The notes below the pieces were generated by a model. That model did not search any database and was not told the DNA's origin. It saw only the letters and a list, made by a program, of their open reading frames with translations. The position numbers were made by a program, and so were the translations under genes. 64,000 nucleotides of DNA from an uncultured Blautia sp. (GTDB taxonomy: Bacteria > Bacillota > Clostridia > Lachnospirales > Lachnospiraceae): contig USDN01000003.1 of the NCBI GenBank assembly GCA_900553515.1, positions 1 through 64,000 of the forward strand, read 5' to 3'. Below are positions 55,090-64,000 of this stretch, piece after piece. Within the stretch, counting starts at the first letter, position 1, and each line of letters begins with the position of its first letter.

Positions 55090-56178
55090 ATGAAGAATAA
55101 AAAATTACTTGCTGTTCTGGCACTTACAGTAACTGCATCTGTTTTTATGGCAGGCTGCGGCTTTGGCGGCGACGAACCGGAGGAACAGAAGGTTGTCAGC
55201 GTAACACCTGCACCGGAAGTGACCAAGGCACCGACTGCGACACCGACCATCGCTCCTAATGTACAGAACACCACTTATACATCAGCTGACAAATCTGTTT
55301 CTATCAACCTTCCGGATGCTACCTGGGCAAACAAGACAGATGAGTCAGACACCATCAGTTTCGAATCACCGGATAATGGAAATATCCTGATCCTTCATGG
55401 ACAGGGTGAGGAGACTATGGCAGCGACTGTGATCCCAAGCACCCAGGATATGGCAGTTTCTCTGGAACAGGCAGATGGCGAAAAGGTTCAGGGAACAGAC
55501 TTTGAAATTCAGGACTATAAGGCAGAAGATGTAAACGGAATCGGTGTTTACAGCTATGTAACGAAGATGCTGAACACAGAAAAGAGCGGCGGTTCTCTTT
55601 ACGTGATCCATAAAGTGTTTGCCAATGCCAGCGAATATTATACAATCGAGGCGTCTGTGAAGAATGAGGCAGCCCTTGCTTCTGTGAAAAGTGCAGTGGA
55701 TTCCTTTAAAATCCTTGGAAACTCTACTCTGAAAGAAGCAGCTCCTGGAACAGCACCGGCAGCAGGAACTACAACAGGAACCGACGGAGCAGGAGCGGCA
55801 GATGCAGCAGACAATAATGCCGGCACAAATGCACCGGCAGCAGAAAATGGCGGAGCGGACGCTGCGGCAGGAACTGATGCAGGAACTTCAGATACAACGG
55901 GAACCGACACAGGATCTGATGAAAGTGCTTCTTCTGGAACGACTAATTCCGGTGGATTTACAGAGGAGCAGCTCAGTAATACAGATGCTACAAGAACTAT
56001 CTACAGAAACTCTGACGGACATCCGATCGTGATCCAGCCGGACGGAAACGGCAGCTGGGTGGACTTTGACGGTAATACTTATAACTTTGCAAACGACGAG
56101 GATGTTTATGCAGAGGACGGAACCGATTATTACTGGCACGGAGAGGCTGCAGACGTATACTATATGCCAGTTCAGTAA
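55090..56178 (+). CDS. Surface lipoprotein with Ala/Gly/Thr-rich linker
   Basis: 362 residues. Signal peptide with lipobox FMAGC (Cys23). A Thr/Pro spacer is followed by a globular domain (about 60-215), then a low-complexity linker of Ala, Gly, Thr, Asn and Asp (about 220-290) and a C-terminal domain with DGHPIVIQPDGNGSWVDFDG. Anchored outside the membrane, with the C-terminal part projected away. Function unknown. AAGGAGG precedes the ATG, and the gene is monocistronic. Confidence 0.8.
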   Translation: MKNKKLLAVLALTVTASVFMAGCGFGGDEPEEQKVVSVTPAPEVTKAPTATPTIAPNVQNTTYTSADKSVSINLPDATWANKTDESDTISFESPDNGNILILHGQGEETMAATVIPSTQDMAVSLEQADGEKVQGTDFEIQDYKAEDVNGIGVYSYVTKMLNTEKSGGSLYVIHKVFANASEYYTIEASVKNEAALASVKSAVDSFKILGNSTLKEAAPGTAPAAGTTTGTDGAGAADAADNNAGTNAPAAENGGADAAAGTDAGTSDTTGTDTGSDESASSGTTNSGGFTEEQLSNTDATRTIYRNSDGHPIVIQPDGNGSWVDFDGNTYNFANDEDVYAEDGTDYYWHGEAADVYYMPVQ

Positions 56179-56208
56179 TTACGGCAGGAGTATCATATAG
56201 CAGACAGT

Positions 56209-56239
56209 AAAGGCAGGTGAGAGATCATCTGCCTTTTTA
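56209..56239 (+). terminator. Terminator after the lipoprotein gene
   Basis: AAAGGCAG pairs with CTGCCTTT, followed by TTT. Its tail runs into the ribosome site of the next gene. Confidence 0.7.
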
Positions 56240-56253
56240 TAAGGAGTGGGACA

Positions 56254-57012
56254 GTGGAAGCATACGGGAAATTTGCACAGGTCTATGATATGTTCATGGA
56301 CAACATAGATTATGAAAAATGGGCGGAATATATAGAAAATCACCTGAAAGCCCGGGGGATAGAAGACGGTCTTGTGCTGGAGCTTGGCTGCGGCACAGGG
56401 ACGATGACAGGATTGCTGGCACAAAAAGGATATGATATGATCGGTGTGGACAATTCTGAAGAAATGCTGGCAGAGGCCATGAAGAAAAAAATGGAGACCG
56501 GACAGGATATTTTGTATCTTTTGCAGGATATGCAGGAGTTTGAGCTGTATGGAACGGTGCGGGCAGTGGTAAGTGTCTGCGACAGTCTGAATTACATCAC
56601 GGACAGAGAAGAGCTTCTTCAGGTATTCCGTCTGGTAAATAATTATCTGGATCCGAAGGGAATCTTTTTGTTTGATATGAATACCGTACATAAATACAGA
56701 GATATCCTTGGAGAGACAACCATTGCGGAAAACCGTGACGAAGGAAGCTTTATCTGGGAAAACAGTTATGATCCGGAAAATGGGATCAATATTTATGAGC
56801 TGGCTGTTTTTCTTCCACGAGAGGACGGCCTCTACGAAAAATGTGAGGAGCTGCACTGCCAGAAGGCCTATGAACAGAAGGAAATCCAGGATCTGATCCG
56901 GGAGGCGGGGATGGAACTTCTGGCGGTTTATGATGCCTATACCATGGAACCTGCCCGGGAGGACAGTGAGCGCCTGTTTTTTGTGGTAGGAGAAAAAGGG
57001 AAAGAAGTTTAA
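56254..57012 (+). CDS. SAM-dependent methyltransferase
   Basis: 252 residues, class I. SAM-binding motif I is VLELGCGTGTMTGLLAQKG, followed by acidic GVDNSEEML. Resembles the small clostridial methyltransferases of unknown acceptor. Start GTG 56254 after AAGGAG. Followed by hslO with 40 bases between. Confidence 0.88.
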   Translation: MEAYGKFAQVYDMFMDNIDYEKWAEYIENHLKARGIEDGLVLELGCGTGTMTGLLAQKGYDMIGVDNSEEMLAEAMKKKMETGQDILYLLQDMQEFELYGTVRAVVSVCDSLNYITDREELLQVFRLVNNYLDPKGIFLFDMNTVHKYRDILGETTIAENRDEGSFIWENSYDPENGINIYELAVFLPREDGLYEKCEELHCQKAYEQKEIQDLIREAGMELLAVYDAYTMEPAREDSERLFFVVGEKGKEV

Positions 57013-57052
57013 GTAAAACGATTTTAGAATATGATGATCCAGGAGGAAAGAA

Positions 57053-57931
57053 ATGAAAGATTATATTGTAAGAGCAACAGCAGCAGACAGCCAGGTCCGT
57101 GCATTTGCCGCTGTGACAAGAGAGACAGTAGAGGCAGCAAGAAAGGCACATAATACCAGCCCGGCAGCAACGGCTGCTCTGGGACGTCTTCTTACAGCAG
57201 GCGCAATGATGGGCGTGATGATGAAGGGAGAGAAAGATATCCTTACTCTTCAGATCAAGGCTGATGGTCCCATCAACGGAATCACTGTTACAGCAGATTC
57301 CCAGGGAAGAGTAAAAGGTTATGTGGGAAATCCGGAGGTGATCCTTCCTGCAAATGAAAAGGGAAAACTGGATGTGTCCGGCGCAGTTGGAAATGGTTTT
57401 CTGAATGTGATTAAGGATATGGGTCTGAAAGAGCCTTATTCCGGACAGGTGGATCTGCAGACCGGAGAGATTGCAGAAGATCTGACCTATTACTTTGCAG
57501 TCAGTGAGCAGGTTCCGTCAGCAGTTGGCCTTGGAGTTCTGATGAATAAGGATAATACGGTGCAGCAGGCCGGAGGATTTATTGTGCAGGTTATGCCTTT
57601 TGCAGAAGAAAAGACCATTGCAAAGCTGGAGGAGAATATCCAGAAGATCCAGTCAGTTACTACACTTCTGGAGCAGGGACATACACCGGAGAGTCTTCTT
57701 GAGGCGGTATTTGAAGGATTCGAGGTGGAGATCATGGATAAGGTTCCGGCAGAGTTTTACTGCAACTGCAGCAAGGAACGTGTGGAAAAAGCCCTGATCA
57801 GTATCGGACGCAAGGATCTGAATGAGATGATTCAGGAAGGGAAAGAAGTAGAGCTGAACTGCCACTTCTGTAACACCAATTATGTGTTCAATGTGGAAGA
57901 ACTGAAAGAAATTCTCAGAAAATGTAAATAA
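57053..57931 (+). CDS. hslO: Redox-regulated chaperone Hsp33
   Basis: 292 residues, normal length. The N-terminal chaperone domain has TSPAATAALGRLLTAGAMMG-like residues (here NTSPAATAALGRLL) and SGQVDLQTGEI. The C-terminal zinc switch has CNC (about 240) and CHFC (about 271). Oxidation releases zinc and turns on holdase activity in the cytoplasm. GGAGGAAAG precedes the ATG. Confidence 0.95.
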   Translation: MKDYIVRATAADSQVRAFAAVTRETVEAARKAHNTSPAATAALGRLLTAGAMMGVMMKGEKDILTLQIKADGPINGITVTADSQGRVKGYVGNPEVILPANEKGKLDVSGAVGNGFLNVIKDMGLKEPYSGQVDLQTGEIAEDLTYYFAVSEQVPSAVGLGVLMNKDNTVQQAGGFIVQVMPFAEEKTIAKLEENIQKIQSVTTLLEQGHTPESLLEAVFEGFEVEIMDKVPAEFYCNCSKERVEKALISIGRKDLNEMIQEGKEVELNCHFCNTNYVFNVEELKEILRKCK

Positions 57932-57953
57932 GAACTGTGATAAGACGCCGGCC

Positions 57954-57982
57954 CGTTGCTGTGAACGGAGTGAACAGTAACG
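57954..57982. repeat. Palindromic hairpin between hslO and nadE
   Basis: CGTTGCTGT and ACAGTAACG (one wobble) around an 11-base loop containing GAAC repeats, followed by a GCCGG/CCGGC hairpin. It resembles the hairpin at 34756-34773 and may be a dispersed repeat. Confidence 0.5.
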
Positions 57983-58020
57983 CCGGATGTCCGGCAGGAA
58001 CGGACAGGAAAGGGGAAAAT

Positions 58021-59985
58021 ATGAAGGATGGATTTATAAAGGTCAGTGCAGGAACTCCGGATGTAAGAGTTGGAGACTGCGAATATAATGCAGATGAGAT
58101 CATCCGTATGACCCATGAAATGGAAGGACAGGGAGCCAGGATCATGGTGTTTCCGGAGCTTTGTATCACCTCCTACAGCTGCGGAGATCTTTTCTGGCAG
58201 GAAACCCTTCTGAATGAAGCAAAGGCACAGCTGATCCGAATTGCGGAAGAAACAGGAGATGTGGATGGTCTGATCTTTGTAGGGCTTCCTATGGAGTATA
58301 ACGGAAAGCTTTATAACGTGGCTGCCGGGATCAGTGGGGGAGAAGTTCTGGGTCTGGTGCCCAAAATAAATATCCCGAATTATAACGAGTTTTATGAAAG
58401 CCGTTATTTTACATCCGGAAAAGAGGTGAACGGATGGGTTACTTTCTGTCACAGCGACGGCTTTGACACAGAGTATCCGGAGTATGAAGTTACGGTTTCT
58501 CCGCACTTACTTTTTACCTGTCCGCAGATGCCTGAGCTGAAGGTGGCAGCAGAAATCTGTGAGGATCTCTGGGTGGCAGATCCTCCAAGCACCTGTCACG
58601 CTTATCATGGAGCAAATTTGATCGTTAATCTTTCTGCCAGTGATGAGCTGGTTGGAAAGGACAGCTATCGAAGGAATCTGGTCAGCAGTCAGTCTGCAAG
58701 ACTGGTGTGCGGTTATGTTTATGCTTCTGCCGGAATCGGGGAGTCTACCCAGGATGTGGTGTATGCAGGCCATGATCTGATCGCGGAAAACGGCACAGTC
58801 CTTGCAGAAAGCAGGAAGTTTACCAACGGGGCAGTCTACGGCGTAATGGATATCCGGAAGCTGGTCAATGAGCGCAGACGAATGACTACCTTTCAGTTTG
58901 CAGCGGACAAAGCTCAGGAGATGGAGTCTTATTATGATGAAGTGTTCTTTGATCTGCAGATAACAGAAACAGATCTGACAGGTCTGATTGATTCCAGACC
59001 TTTTGTGCCGGCTTCCATGGAAGAAAGAGAACGCCGCTGCGATGAGATCCTGAATATCCAGGCAGCAGGTCTGATGAGACGACTTGCACATATCCACTGC
59101 CAGAATGCAGTGATTGGTCTGTCCGGAGGTCTGGATTCTACTCTTGCGCTTCTGGTGACCGTTCGTGCCTTTGATATGCTGGGCATTCCAAGAGAAAAGA
59201 TTACAGCTGTGACCATGCCCTGCTTCGGAACTACAGACAGAACCTACAACAATGCCTGTCAGCTGAGCCTCTGCCTGGGAACAGAGCTTCGCGAAGTGAA
59301 CATCCGGGAGACGGTAAGTCTTCATTTCCGGGATATCGGACATGATCCGGAAATTCATGATGTCACATACGAAAACAGTCAGGCAAGAGAGAGAACTCAG
59401 ATTTTGATGGACATTGCAAACCAGAAGGGCGGTATTGTGATCGGAACCGGCGATCTTTCTGAACTGGCGCTGGGATGGGCTACCTTTAACGGAGACCATA
59501 TGTCCATGTACGGAGTAAACGGCTCCGTTCCAAAGACACTGGTACGCCATCTGGTGAGATATTATGCAGATACCTGCGGAGAAAAGAAACTGTCAGAGAT
59601 CCTTCTGGATATTCTGGACACTCCAGTAAGCCCGGAACTGCTTCCGCCAAAGGACGGCAAGATCGCTCAGAAAACAGAGGATCTGGTAGGACCTTATGAA
59701 CTTCATGACTTTTTCCTGTATCATATGCTTCGCTGGACCTGTCCGCCGGCAAAGATCTTTCGTATGGCAAAGACTGCTTTTGCCGGAGAATATGATGAGG
59801 AAACCATACTGAAATGGCTGAAGACCTTTTACAGACGGTTCTTTACCCAGCAGTTTAAGCGTTCCTGTCTGCCGGACGGCCCGAAGGTGGGAAGCGTGGC
59901 AGTTTCTCCAAGGGGAGATCTGCGTATGCCAAGTGATGCCTGCGGAACCCTGTGGCTGAGAGAAGTGGATAAAATAAAAATCTGA
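58021..59985 (+). CDS. nadE: Glutamine-dependent NAD+ synthetase
   Basis: About 654 residues. N-terminal nitrilase-type glutaminase (about 1-290) with the Glu/Lys/Cys triad in FPELCITSY, LVPKINIPNYNEFYE and AAEICEDLW. C-terminal synthetase with the PP-loop GLSGGLDSTLALL. It amidates nicotinate adenine dinucleotide to NAD+. ATG 58021 follows AAAGGGGA; upstream in-frame sequence covers a hairpin repeat and is not coding. Confidence 0.95.
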   Translation: MKDGFIKVSAGTPDVRVGDCEYNADEIIRMTHEMEGQGARIMVFPELCITSYSCGDLFWQETLLNEAKAQLIRIAEETGDVDGLIFVGLPMEYNGKLYNVAAGISGGEVLGLVPKINIPNYNEFYESRYFTSGKEVNGWVTFCHSDGFDTEYPEYEVTVSPHLLFTCPQMPELKVAAEICEDLWVADPPSTCHAYHGANLIVNLSASDELVGKDSYRRNLVSSQSARLVCGYVYASAGIGESTQDVVYAGHDLIAENGTVLAESRKFTNGAVYGVMDIRKLVNERRRMTTFQFAADKAQEMESYYDEVFFDLQITETDLTGLIDSRPFVPASMEERERRCDEILNIQAAGLMRRLAHIHCQNAVIGLSGGLDSTLALLVTVRAFDMLGIPREKITAVTMPCFGTTDRTYNNACQLSLCLGTELREVNIRETVSLHFRDIGHDPEIHDVTYENSQARERTQILMDIANQKGGIVIGTGDLSELALGWATFNGDHMSMYGVNGSVPKTLVRHLVRYYADTCGEKKLSEILLDILDTPVSPELLPPKDGKIAQKTEDLVGPYELHDFFLYHMLRWTCPPAKIFRMAKTAFAGEYDEETILKWLKTFYRRFFTQQFKRSCLPDGPKVGSVAVSPRGDLRMPSDACGTLWLREVDKIKI

Positions 59986-60035
59986 AAAATACCCGTTATC
60001 GGAAAAATGTAAAAATCCGGTAACGGGTATTTTTT
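59986..60035. terminator. Bidirectional terminator
   Basis: AAAATACCCGTTATCGG pairs with CCGGTAACGGGTATTTT, one wobble, A/T tails on both sides, between nadE (+) and the FMN-binding-like gene (-). Confidence 0.85.
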
Positions 60036-60471
60036 AATGGATTTCTGCTTTTTTAACAGCGTCCTGGATGGCATGGATCAGCATCAGAGAGGTGTATTTC
60101 TGATCACTTGCATATTCCAGTTCATCCAGCTCACATCCACTGTAGATCTGACTTGCCAGCTCCTCGATGGCAGGTTCTACAAGCGGAAACATGGTCGCTG
60201 TACTTTCGCTTAAATTTGCCAGATGGATAGACCGGATCCTGTCTGCATCTACCGTGACTTCCACATCAAAGCTGTTTCCGCTCAGCGCAATGGAAGAACG
60301 GTAGATTCCCGGAGTGTAGACAGCGTCAGGAGTTGTGGAAGCTGTTTCTGCTCTGCCGGGACCGAACATGACAAATAGCAGGATCCCCAGAATAGTGAGA
60401 AATAAAAGGAAGATCCCTGTATAAATGATCTCCTTCATATGTAAAACAATGATCTTGGTTCTGGAACTCAT
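60034..60471 (-). CDS. Membrane-anchored FMN-binding-like protein, degenerate
   Basis: 145 residues. One membrane segment (about 12-34), then an outside domain resembling FMN_bind: YTPGIYRSS, a VEVTVDADRIRSIHL strand pair and ASDQKYTSLMLIHAIQDAV. In flavinylated relatives this last region reads SGATYTS with Thr carrying FMN. Here SGAT is replaced by SDQK, so covalent flavin is not expected. No redox partner is adjacent. Function unknown. Confidence 0.65.
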   Translation of the reverse strand: MSSRTKIIVLHMKEIIYTGIFLLFLTILGILLFVMFGPGRAETASTTPDAVYTPGIYRSSIALSGNSFDVEVTVDADRIRSIHLANLSESTATMFPLVEPAIEELASQIYSGCELDELEYASDQKYTSLMLIHAIQDAVKKAEIH

Positions 60472-60633
60472 ATGGCTGCCTCCTGGTCAGAATATGTAAG
60501 GATTGTTGCGAATAACGGCTGTATGGGTCATACAGGATAAGAAAAGAACTTATGATTTATCATATGCGGGGAGAGAATGTTTTATGATAAGATGATGAGG
60601 TCAAAAGATGCCTGGTATCAAAAAAATGAGTGA

Positions 60634-60662
60634 TTGTGAAAAACGAACATATGTGCTACAAT
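60634..60662 (+). promoter_or_regulatory. addB promoter with LexA-type box
   Basis: TTGTGA (60634-60639), 17-base spacer, TACAAT (60657-60662). CGAACATATGTGCT at 60644-60657 matches the Firmicute LexA consensus CGAACATATGTTCG in 12 of 14 positions and fills the spacer. Confidence 0.65.
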
Positions 60663-60688
60663 AGAAGAAAAAATTCAGGGAGGAAATT

Positions 60689-63600
60689 ATGCCGCTTCAG
60701 TTTATCATTGGAAATTCCGGGGCAGGGAAATCTTATACAGCTTTTCAGAGCCTGATCTCTGACGCAATGGCTCATCCGGAGAAAATATATTATGTGATCG
60801 TGCCGGAGCAGTTTACCATGCAGACCCAGAAAACTCTGGTGCAGATGCATCCGGACGGAGGGATTCTGAATATTGATGTTCTGAGTTTTGATCGTCTTGC
60901 CTACCGTGTGTTGGAAGAAACCGGCGGCGATATCAGAAGGGTACTGGAAGAAACAGGAAAAAATATGATCCTCCAGAAACTGGTTCAGAAGCACCAGAGG
61001 GAATTGGTATATCTGAAAAATCAGATGAAAAAGCCGGGATATCTGGATGAGGTAAAATCGCTGATCTCGGAATTTATGCAGTACAGTGTAGGAGAGGCTG
61101 AGATAAAGAAGATGCAGGAGGACGCGGCAGACCGAACTCTTCTTCAAATGAAGTTGCAGGATGTTTCTGTTCTGTACCACGGATTTCGGGACTATCTGAA
61201 GGACCATTATATGACTGCGGAGGAAGTTCTGGAAATTCTGGCAAAGCAGCTTGTTTTTTCGGAAAAACTGAAAAACAGTGTTCTTTTGCTGGACGGCTTT
61301 ACCGGCTTTACGCCTGTACAGATCAATGTGATAAGAGAACTTCTTATGGTATGTGAAAAGGTTTCTGTTACAGTGACTATGGACGTGCGGGAGCCGTTTC
61401 TGTATAAAGAAAAGTCTCATCAGCTTTTTTATATGAGTCACAAGATGATCCGGAGCCTCTGTGACCTTACCAAAGATATTCTGGATCCTGTCCGGGTGGC
61501 TCCGGGTAAAGAATCCCGTCATGCCCGGGCTGCGGCGCTGGCTTTTCTGGAACAGAATATCTTCCGGTATCAGAAAAAGATCTTTTCCGGCAAACAGGAT
61601 TCCATAAGGATTTTCTGTGCAGGAGACCCGGTCAGAGAGATGGAGGAGACCGCAAGAAGGATCCTTCGGCTTGTGCGGGAGGATGGCTGCCGTTATGGAG
61701 AGATCGCGGTGATTACAGGAGATCTGGAAACCTATGGAAATCTTGCAAGACAGGCATTTGAAGATGCAGGAATTCCTTTCTTTGTAGATGAAAAGCATTC
61801 GATTCTTATGAATCCTTTTGTAGAATATGTCCGGGCTGCCCTGGAAATGGCTGCCCAGGGATTTTCCTATGAAAGTGTATTTCGGTATCTCAGATGCGGA
61901 ATGTCTGATGTGACAAGAGAGGAGACAGACTGGCTGGAGAACTATGTAGTGGCACTGGGAATCCGCGGCTTTAAACGGTGGAAGGAAAAGTGGGTACGCG
62001 TTTATCGGGGAATGAAGGAAGAATCTCTTCTGGAGATCAACCGGATCCGCGAGAAATTTACAGAAGAAACAGAGGCGCTGGCTGTGGGATTTTCCGGAAA
62101 AAAGAAAACAGTCAGGGAATACTGTCAGTATCTTTATGAGTTTATCGTGAAAAGCCGTATTCAGGAAAAATTAAAGATCCAGGAGGAGATATTTGCACGA
62201 AAAGGTATTCGTGCAATGGAAAAGGAGTATGCCCAGATTTATGGAATCGTTATGGAACTGCTGGATAAAATGGCAGAGATCCTGGGTGAGGAAACCGTAT
62301 CTCCGGAAGAATTCCGGCAGATTCTGGAAACAGGGATGTCTCAGGCAAAGGTTGCGCTGATCCCGCCGGGGGTCGATCAGGTTCTTGTGGGAGATATGGA
62401 GAGAACTCGACTGAAAGATATCCGGGCGCTGTTTTTTGTGGGAATGAATGAAGGAAATATTCCAAAGAATACAGAATCCGGCGGACTTCTTACAGAACTG
62501 GACAGGGACTTTTTTGCGGATCAGGGAGTGGAGCTTGCTCCTGGACCAAAAGAACTGATGAATATGCAGAGATTTTATCTGTATCTGAACCTGACCAGAC
62601 CTTCTGAGCATTTATATCTTTCCTACAGCTGTTCCAATGCGAAAGGAGAAGCAGTCAGCCCTGCTTATCTGATCGGTACTGTCCGGAAACTCTTCCCGGA
62701 GCTTACGGCAGAACAGGCGGAGGAGCCGGAGAACCTTCTGGATCTTCTGGAAACACCGTCCACAGGTTTTGGATTTCTGCTGTCCGGTCTGGAAAACGAA
62801 GAAATGCAGCAGGAACCCTTGTTCCAGGAACTGTACAGCTGGTATCTGAGAAGCCCGGAATATCAGGATCTTACCAGAAAACTTACAGAGGCGGCGTTTA
62901 TCAGGAAGCCTGCAGACAGGATCAGTGAAAGCGTGGCAAAGGCTCTGTACGGAGAAATCTCCAATTACAGCGCCACCCGTCTGGAACGGTTTGCCGCCTG
63001 TGCTTTTGCACATTTTCTTCAGTATGGTCTGGCTGTGACAGAACGGGCAGAATATGAATTCCGGGCAATGGATATGGGAAATGTGCTTCATCAGGCACTT
63101 GAAAAATTTGCGGCAGAGATTAGGAGAAAAGGTCTTGACTGGGCGGAACTGGAAGAAGAGCAGAGAGACCGGATTGCGGAATACTGTATGGAACAGGTGG
63201 CGGCAGATTATGGAAATACCATTCTGAAAAGCAGCGCCAGAAATCAGTATATGATCCAGCGTACGCTTCGCATCCTGAAACGTACGGTATGGGCTTTGCA
63301 GGAACAGCTTCGCTGCGGGGAGTTTGTGCCGGAGGGATTTGAGGTCTCCATCGGCGGCGGAAGGATCGATCGTCTGGACGTTCTGAAAGAGGATAAAAAA
63401 GTCTATGTGAAAATCATCGATTATAAGTCCGGAAATACTTCATTTGATCTGGTGGGCGTTTACTATGGTCTTCAGCTTCAGCTTGTAGTATATATGGATG
63501 CGGCTATGGGAGCAGAAAAGAATAAACATCCGGACTGTCAGATCGAGCCTGCGGGAATTTTCTATTATAATATCAAGGATCCCATGATTCAGACAGATAT

Positions 63601-64000
63601 TCAGGATGATCTCCAGGATCTTGAAAGGAAGATCTATAAAGAACTGAAAATGAACGGGCTGGTAAATTCATCAAATGATATCATTCATAAAATAGATGCC
63701 GGAGCTTCTTCTCTGCCTGTTTCCTTCACGAAGGACGGAGGTTTCAGAAAGGGTTCTTCTGTGGCTTCCAGAGAGCAGTTTCAGCTTTTGAACCGGTATG
63801 TTAAAAATAAGATCGAGGAGATTCGTTCGCACATTCTTTCCGGAGATGCGGAGGTTTCTCCTTATGAAATGGGAAAGAAAAAAGCCTGTACCTATTGTGC
63901 ATACCAGGGTGTGTGCGGCTTTGACAAAAAAATTCCGGGATATGAATACAGACGTCTGAGACAGTTTGCAGACGAGGAGATCTGGAAATCTATGGAAATG
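60689..64000 (+). CDS. addB: AddB subunit of ATP-dependent exonuclease AddAB (3' end cut by window)
   Basis: 1104 codons are in the window. Walker A GNSGAGKS near residue 10 begins a helicase-like part. The C-terminal nuclease domain shows NVLHQALEKFA, IIDYKSGN and GLQLQLVVYMD. Iron-sulphur ligands are Cys771 and Cys1067, 1070, 1076 (CxxCx5C), as in Bacillus AddB. About 28 residues follow the last Cys, so only a short tail should be missing. With AddA (expected downstream) it resects double-strand breaks. AGGGAGGA precedes the ATG. Confidence 0.95.
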   Translation, partial: MPLQFIIGNSGAGKSYTAFQSLISDAMAHPEKIYYVIVPEQFTMQTQKTLVQMHPDGGILNIDVLSFDRLAYRVLEETGGDIRRVLEETGKNMILQKLVQKHQRELVYLKNQMKKPGYLDEVKSLISEFMQYSVGEAEIKKMQEDAADRTLLQMKLQDVSVLYHGFRDYLKDHYMTAEEVLEILAKQLVFSEKLKNSVLLLDGFTGFTPVQINVIRELLMVCEKVSVTVTMDVREPFLYKEKSHQLFYMSHKMIRSLCDLTKDILDPVRVAPGKESRHARAAALAFLEQNIFRYQKKIFSGKQDSIRIFCAGDPVREMEETARRILRLVREDGCRYGEIAVITGDLETYGNLARQAFEDAGIPFFVDEKHSILMNPFVEYVRAALEMAAQGFSYESVFRYLRCGMSDVTREETDWLENYVVALGIRGFKRWKEKWVRVYRGMKEESLLEINRIREKFTEETEALAVGFSGKKKTVREYCQYLYEFIVKSRIQEKLKIQEEIFARKGIRAMEKEYAQIYGIVMELLDKMAEILGEETVSPEEFRQILETGMSQAKVALIPPGVDQVLVGDMERTRLKDIRALFFVGMNEGNIPKNTESGGLLTELDRDFFADQGVELAPGPKELMNMQRFYLYLNLTRPSEHLYLSYSCSNAKGEAVSPAYLIGTVRKLFPELTAEQAEEPENLLDLLETPSTGFGFLLSGLENEEMQQEPLFQELYSWYLRSPEYQDLTRKLTEAAFIRKPADRISESVAKALYGEISNYSATRLERFAACAFAHFLQYGLAVTERAEYEFRAMDMGNVLHQALEKFAAEIRRKGLDWAELEEEQRDRIAEYCMEQVAADYGNTILKSSARNQYMIQRTLRILKRTVWALQEQLRCGEFVPEGFEVSIGGGRIDRLDVLKEDKKVYVKIIDYKSGNTSFDLVGVYYGLQLQLVVYMDAAMGAEKNKHPDCQIEPAGIFYYNIKDPMIQTDIQDDLQDLERKIYKELKMNGLVNSSNDIIHKIDAGASSLPVSFTKDGGFRKGSSVASREQFQLLNRYVKNKIEEIRSHILSGDAEVSPYEMGKKKACTYCAYQGVCGFDKKIPGYEYRRLRQFADEEIWKSMEM

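Noticed and set aside
60656..61798. Minus-strand frame opposite addB
   Set aside because: Antisense shadow; AddB motifs on the plus strand are clear.

Overview
The window looks like chromosome of a gut-type Lachnospiraceae (Blautia/Ruminococcus-like Firmicute). The evidence is strong AGGAGG ribosome-binding sites, lipoprotein signal peptides, moderate-to-low G+C, many T-tailed hairpin terminators, and a typical clostridial gene set: FprA with a fused rubredoxin, KtrAB, ClpB followed by DUF4250, Hsp33, glutamine-dependent NAD synthetase and AddB. I place it at family level only. I see no rRNA, tRNA, CRISPR array, IS element or prophage. No gene-free stretch exceeds 300 bases.

Layout. 0.2-4.5 kb: an OLD-type ATPase/nuclease, an XRE regulator with a zinc ribbon, and a Mef-like MFS exporter behind a 12-codon leader peptide and competing hairpins. 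4.6-12.9 kb: secreted alkaline phosphatase with a YibE/F membrane protein, a LOG-family enzyme, a DMT permease, the FprA flavoprotein, then a small acidic protein, a small alarmone synthetase, a 2Fe-2S ferredoxin and a lipoprotein. 12.9-13.9 kb (minus strand): a Crp/Fnr regulator and a small Fe-S membrane protein. 14-16 kb: deoD-deoB, which convert purine nucleosides to ribose-5-phosphate.

16-35.5 kb is the most unusual part: two adjacent paralogous catabolic clusters. Cluster A (16.2-27.7 kb) holds an ADP-ribosylglycohydrolase-family protein, a CUT1 ABC importer, a Cof-type HAD phosphatase, a TIM-barrel sugar isomerase, a GntR/UTRA regulator, a SIS-domain protein, YjbQ, a nucleoside hydrolase, a tandem-domain nucleoside deoxyribosyltransferase and MgtC. 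Cluster B (27.8-35.5 kb) has a divergent DeoR regulator, a variant nucleoside hydrolase, the same ABC-HAD-TIM core, and again MgtC. Cluster A carries four copies of a 22-bp inverted-repeat operator. Cluster B has a different palindrome shared by the two divergent promoters. I infer uptake and cleavage of N-glycosidic (nucleoside-like) compounds; the substrate is unknown.

35.5-42.3 kb is a probable glycerol regulon: an Ldh2-family dehydrogenase, malic enzyme, GlpP antiterminator, glycerol kinase, then a polytopic membrane alpha/beta hydrolase. The dehydrogenase operon and the hydrolase gene each begin with a leader terminator abutted by a similar purine-rich motif, as expected for GlpP antitermination. 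42.5-52.3 kb: KtrB-KtrA potassium uptake, clpB with a degraded CIRCE, DUF4250, and a MarR-controlled heterodimeric ABC exporter. 52.5-64 kb: YbjQ-like protein, HelD-like helicase, lipoprotein, methyltransferase, Hsp33, NadE, a degenerate FMN-binding-like protein, and the start of addB with a LexA-type box in its promoter.
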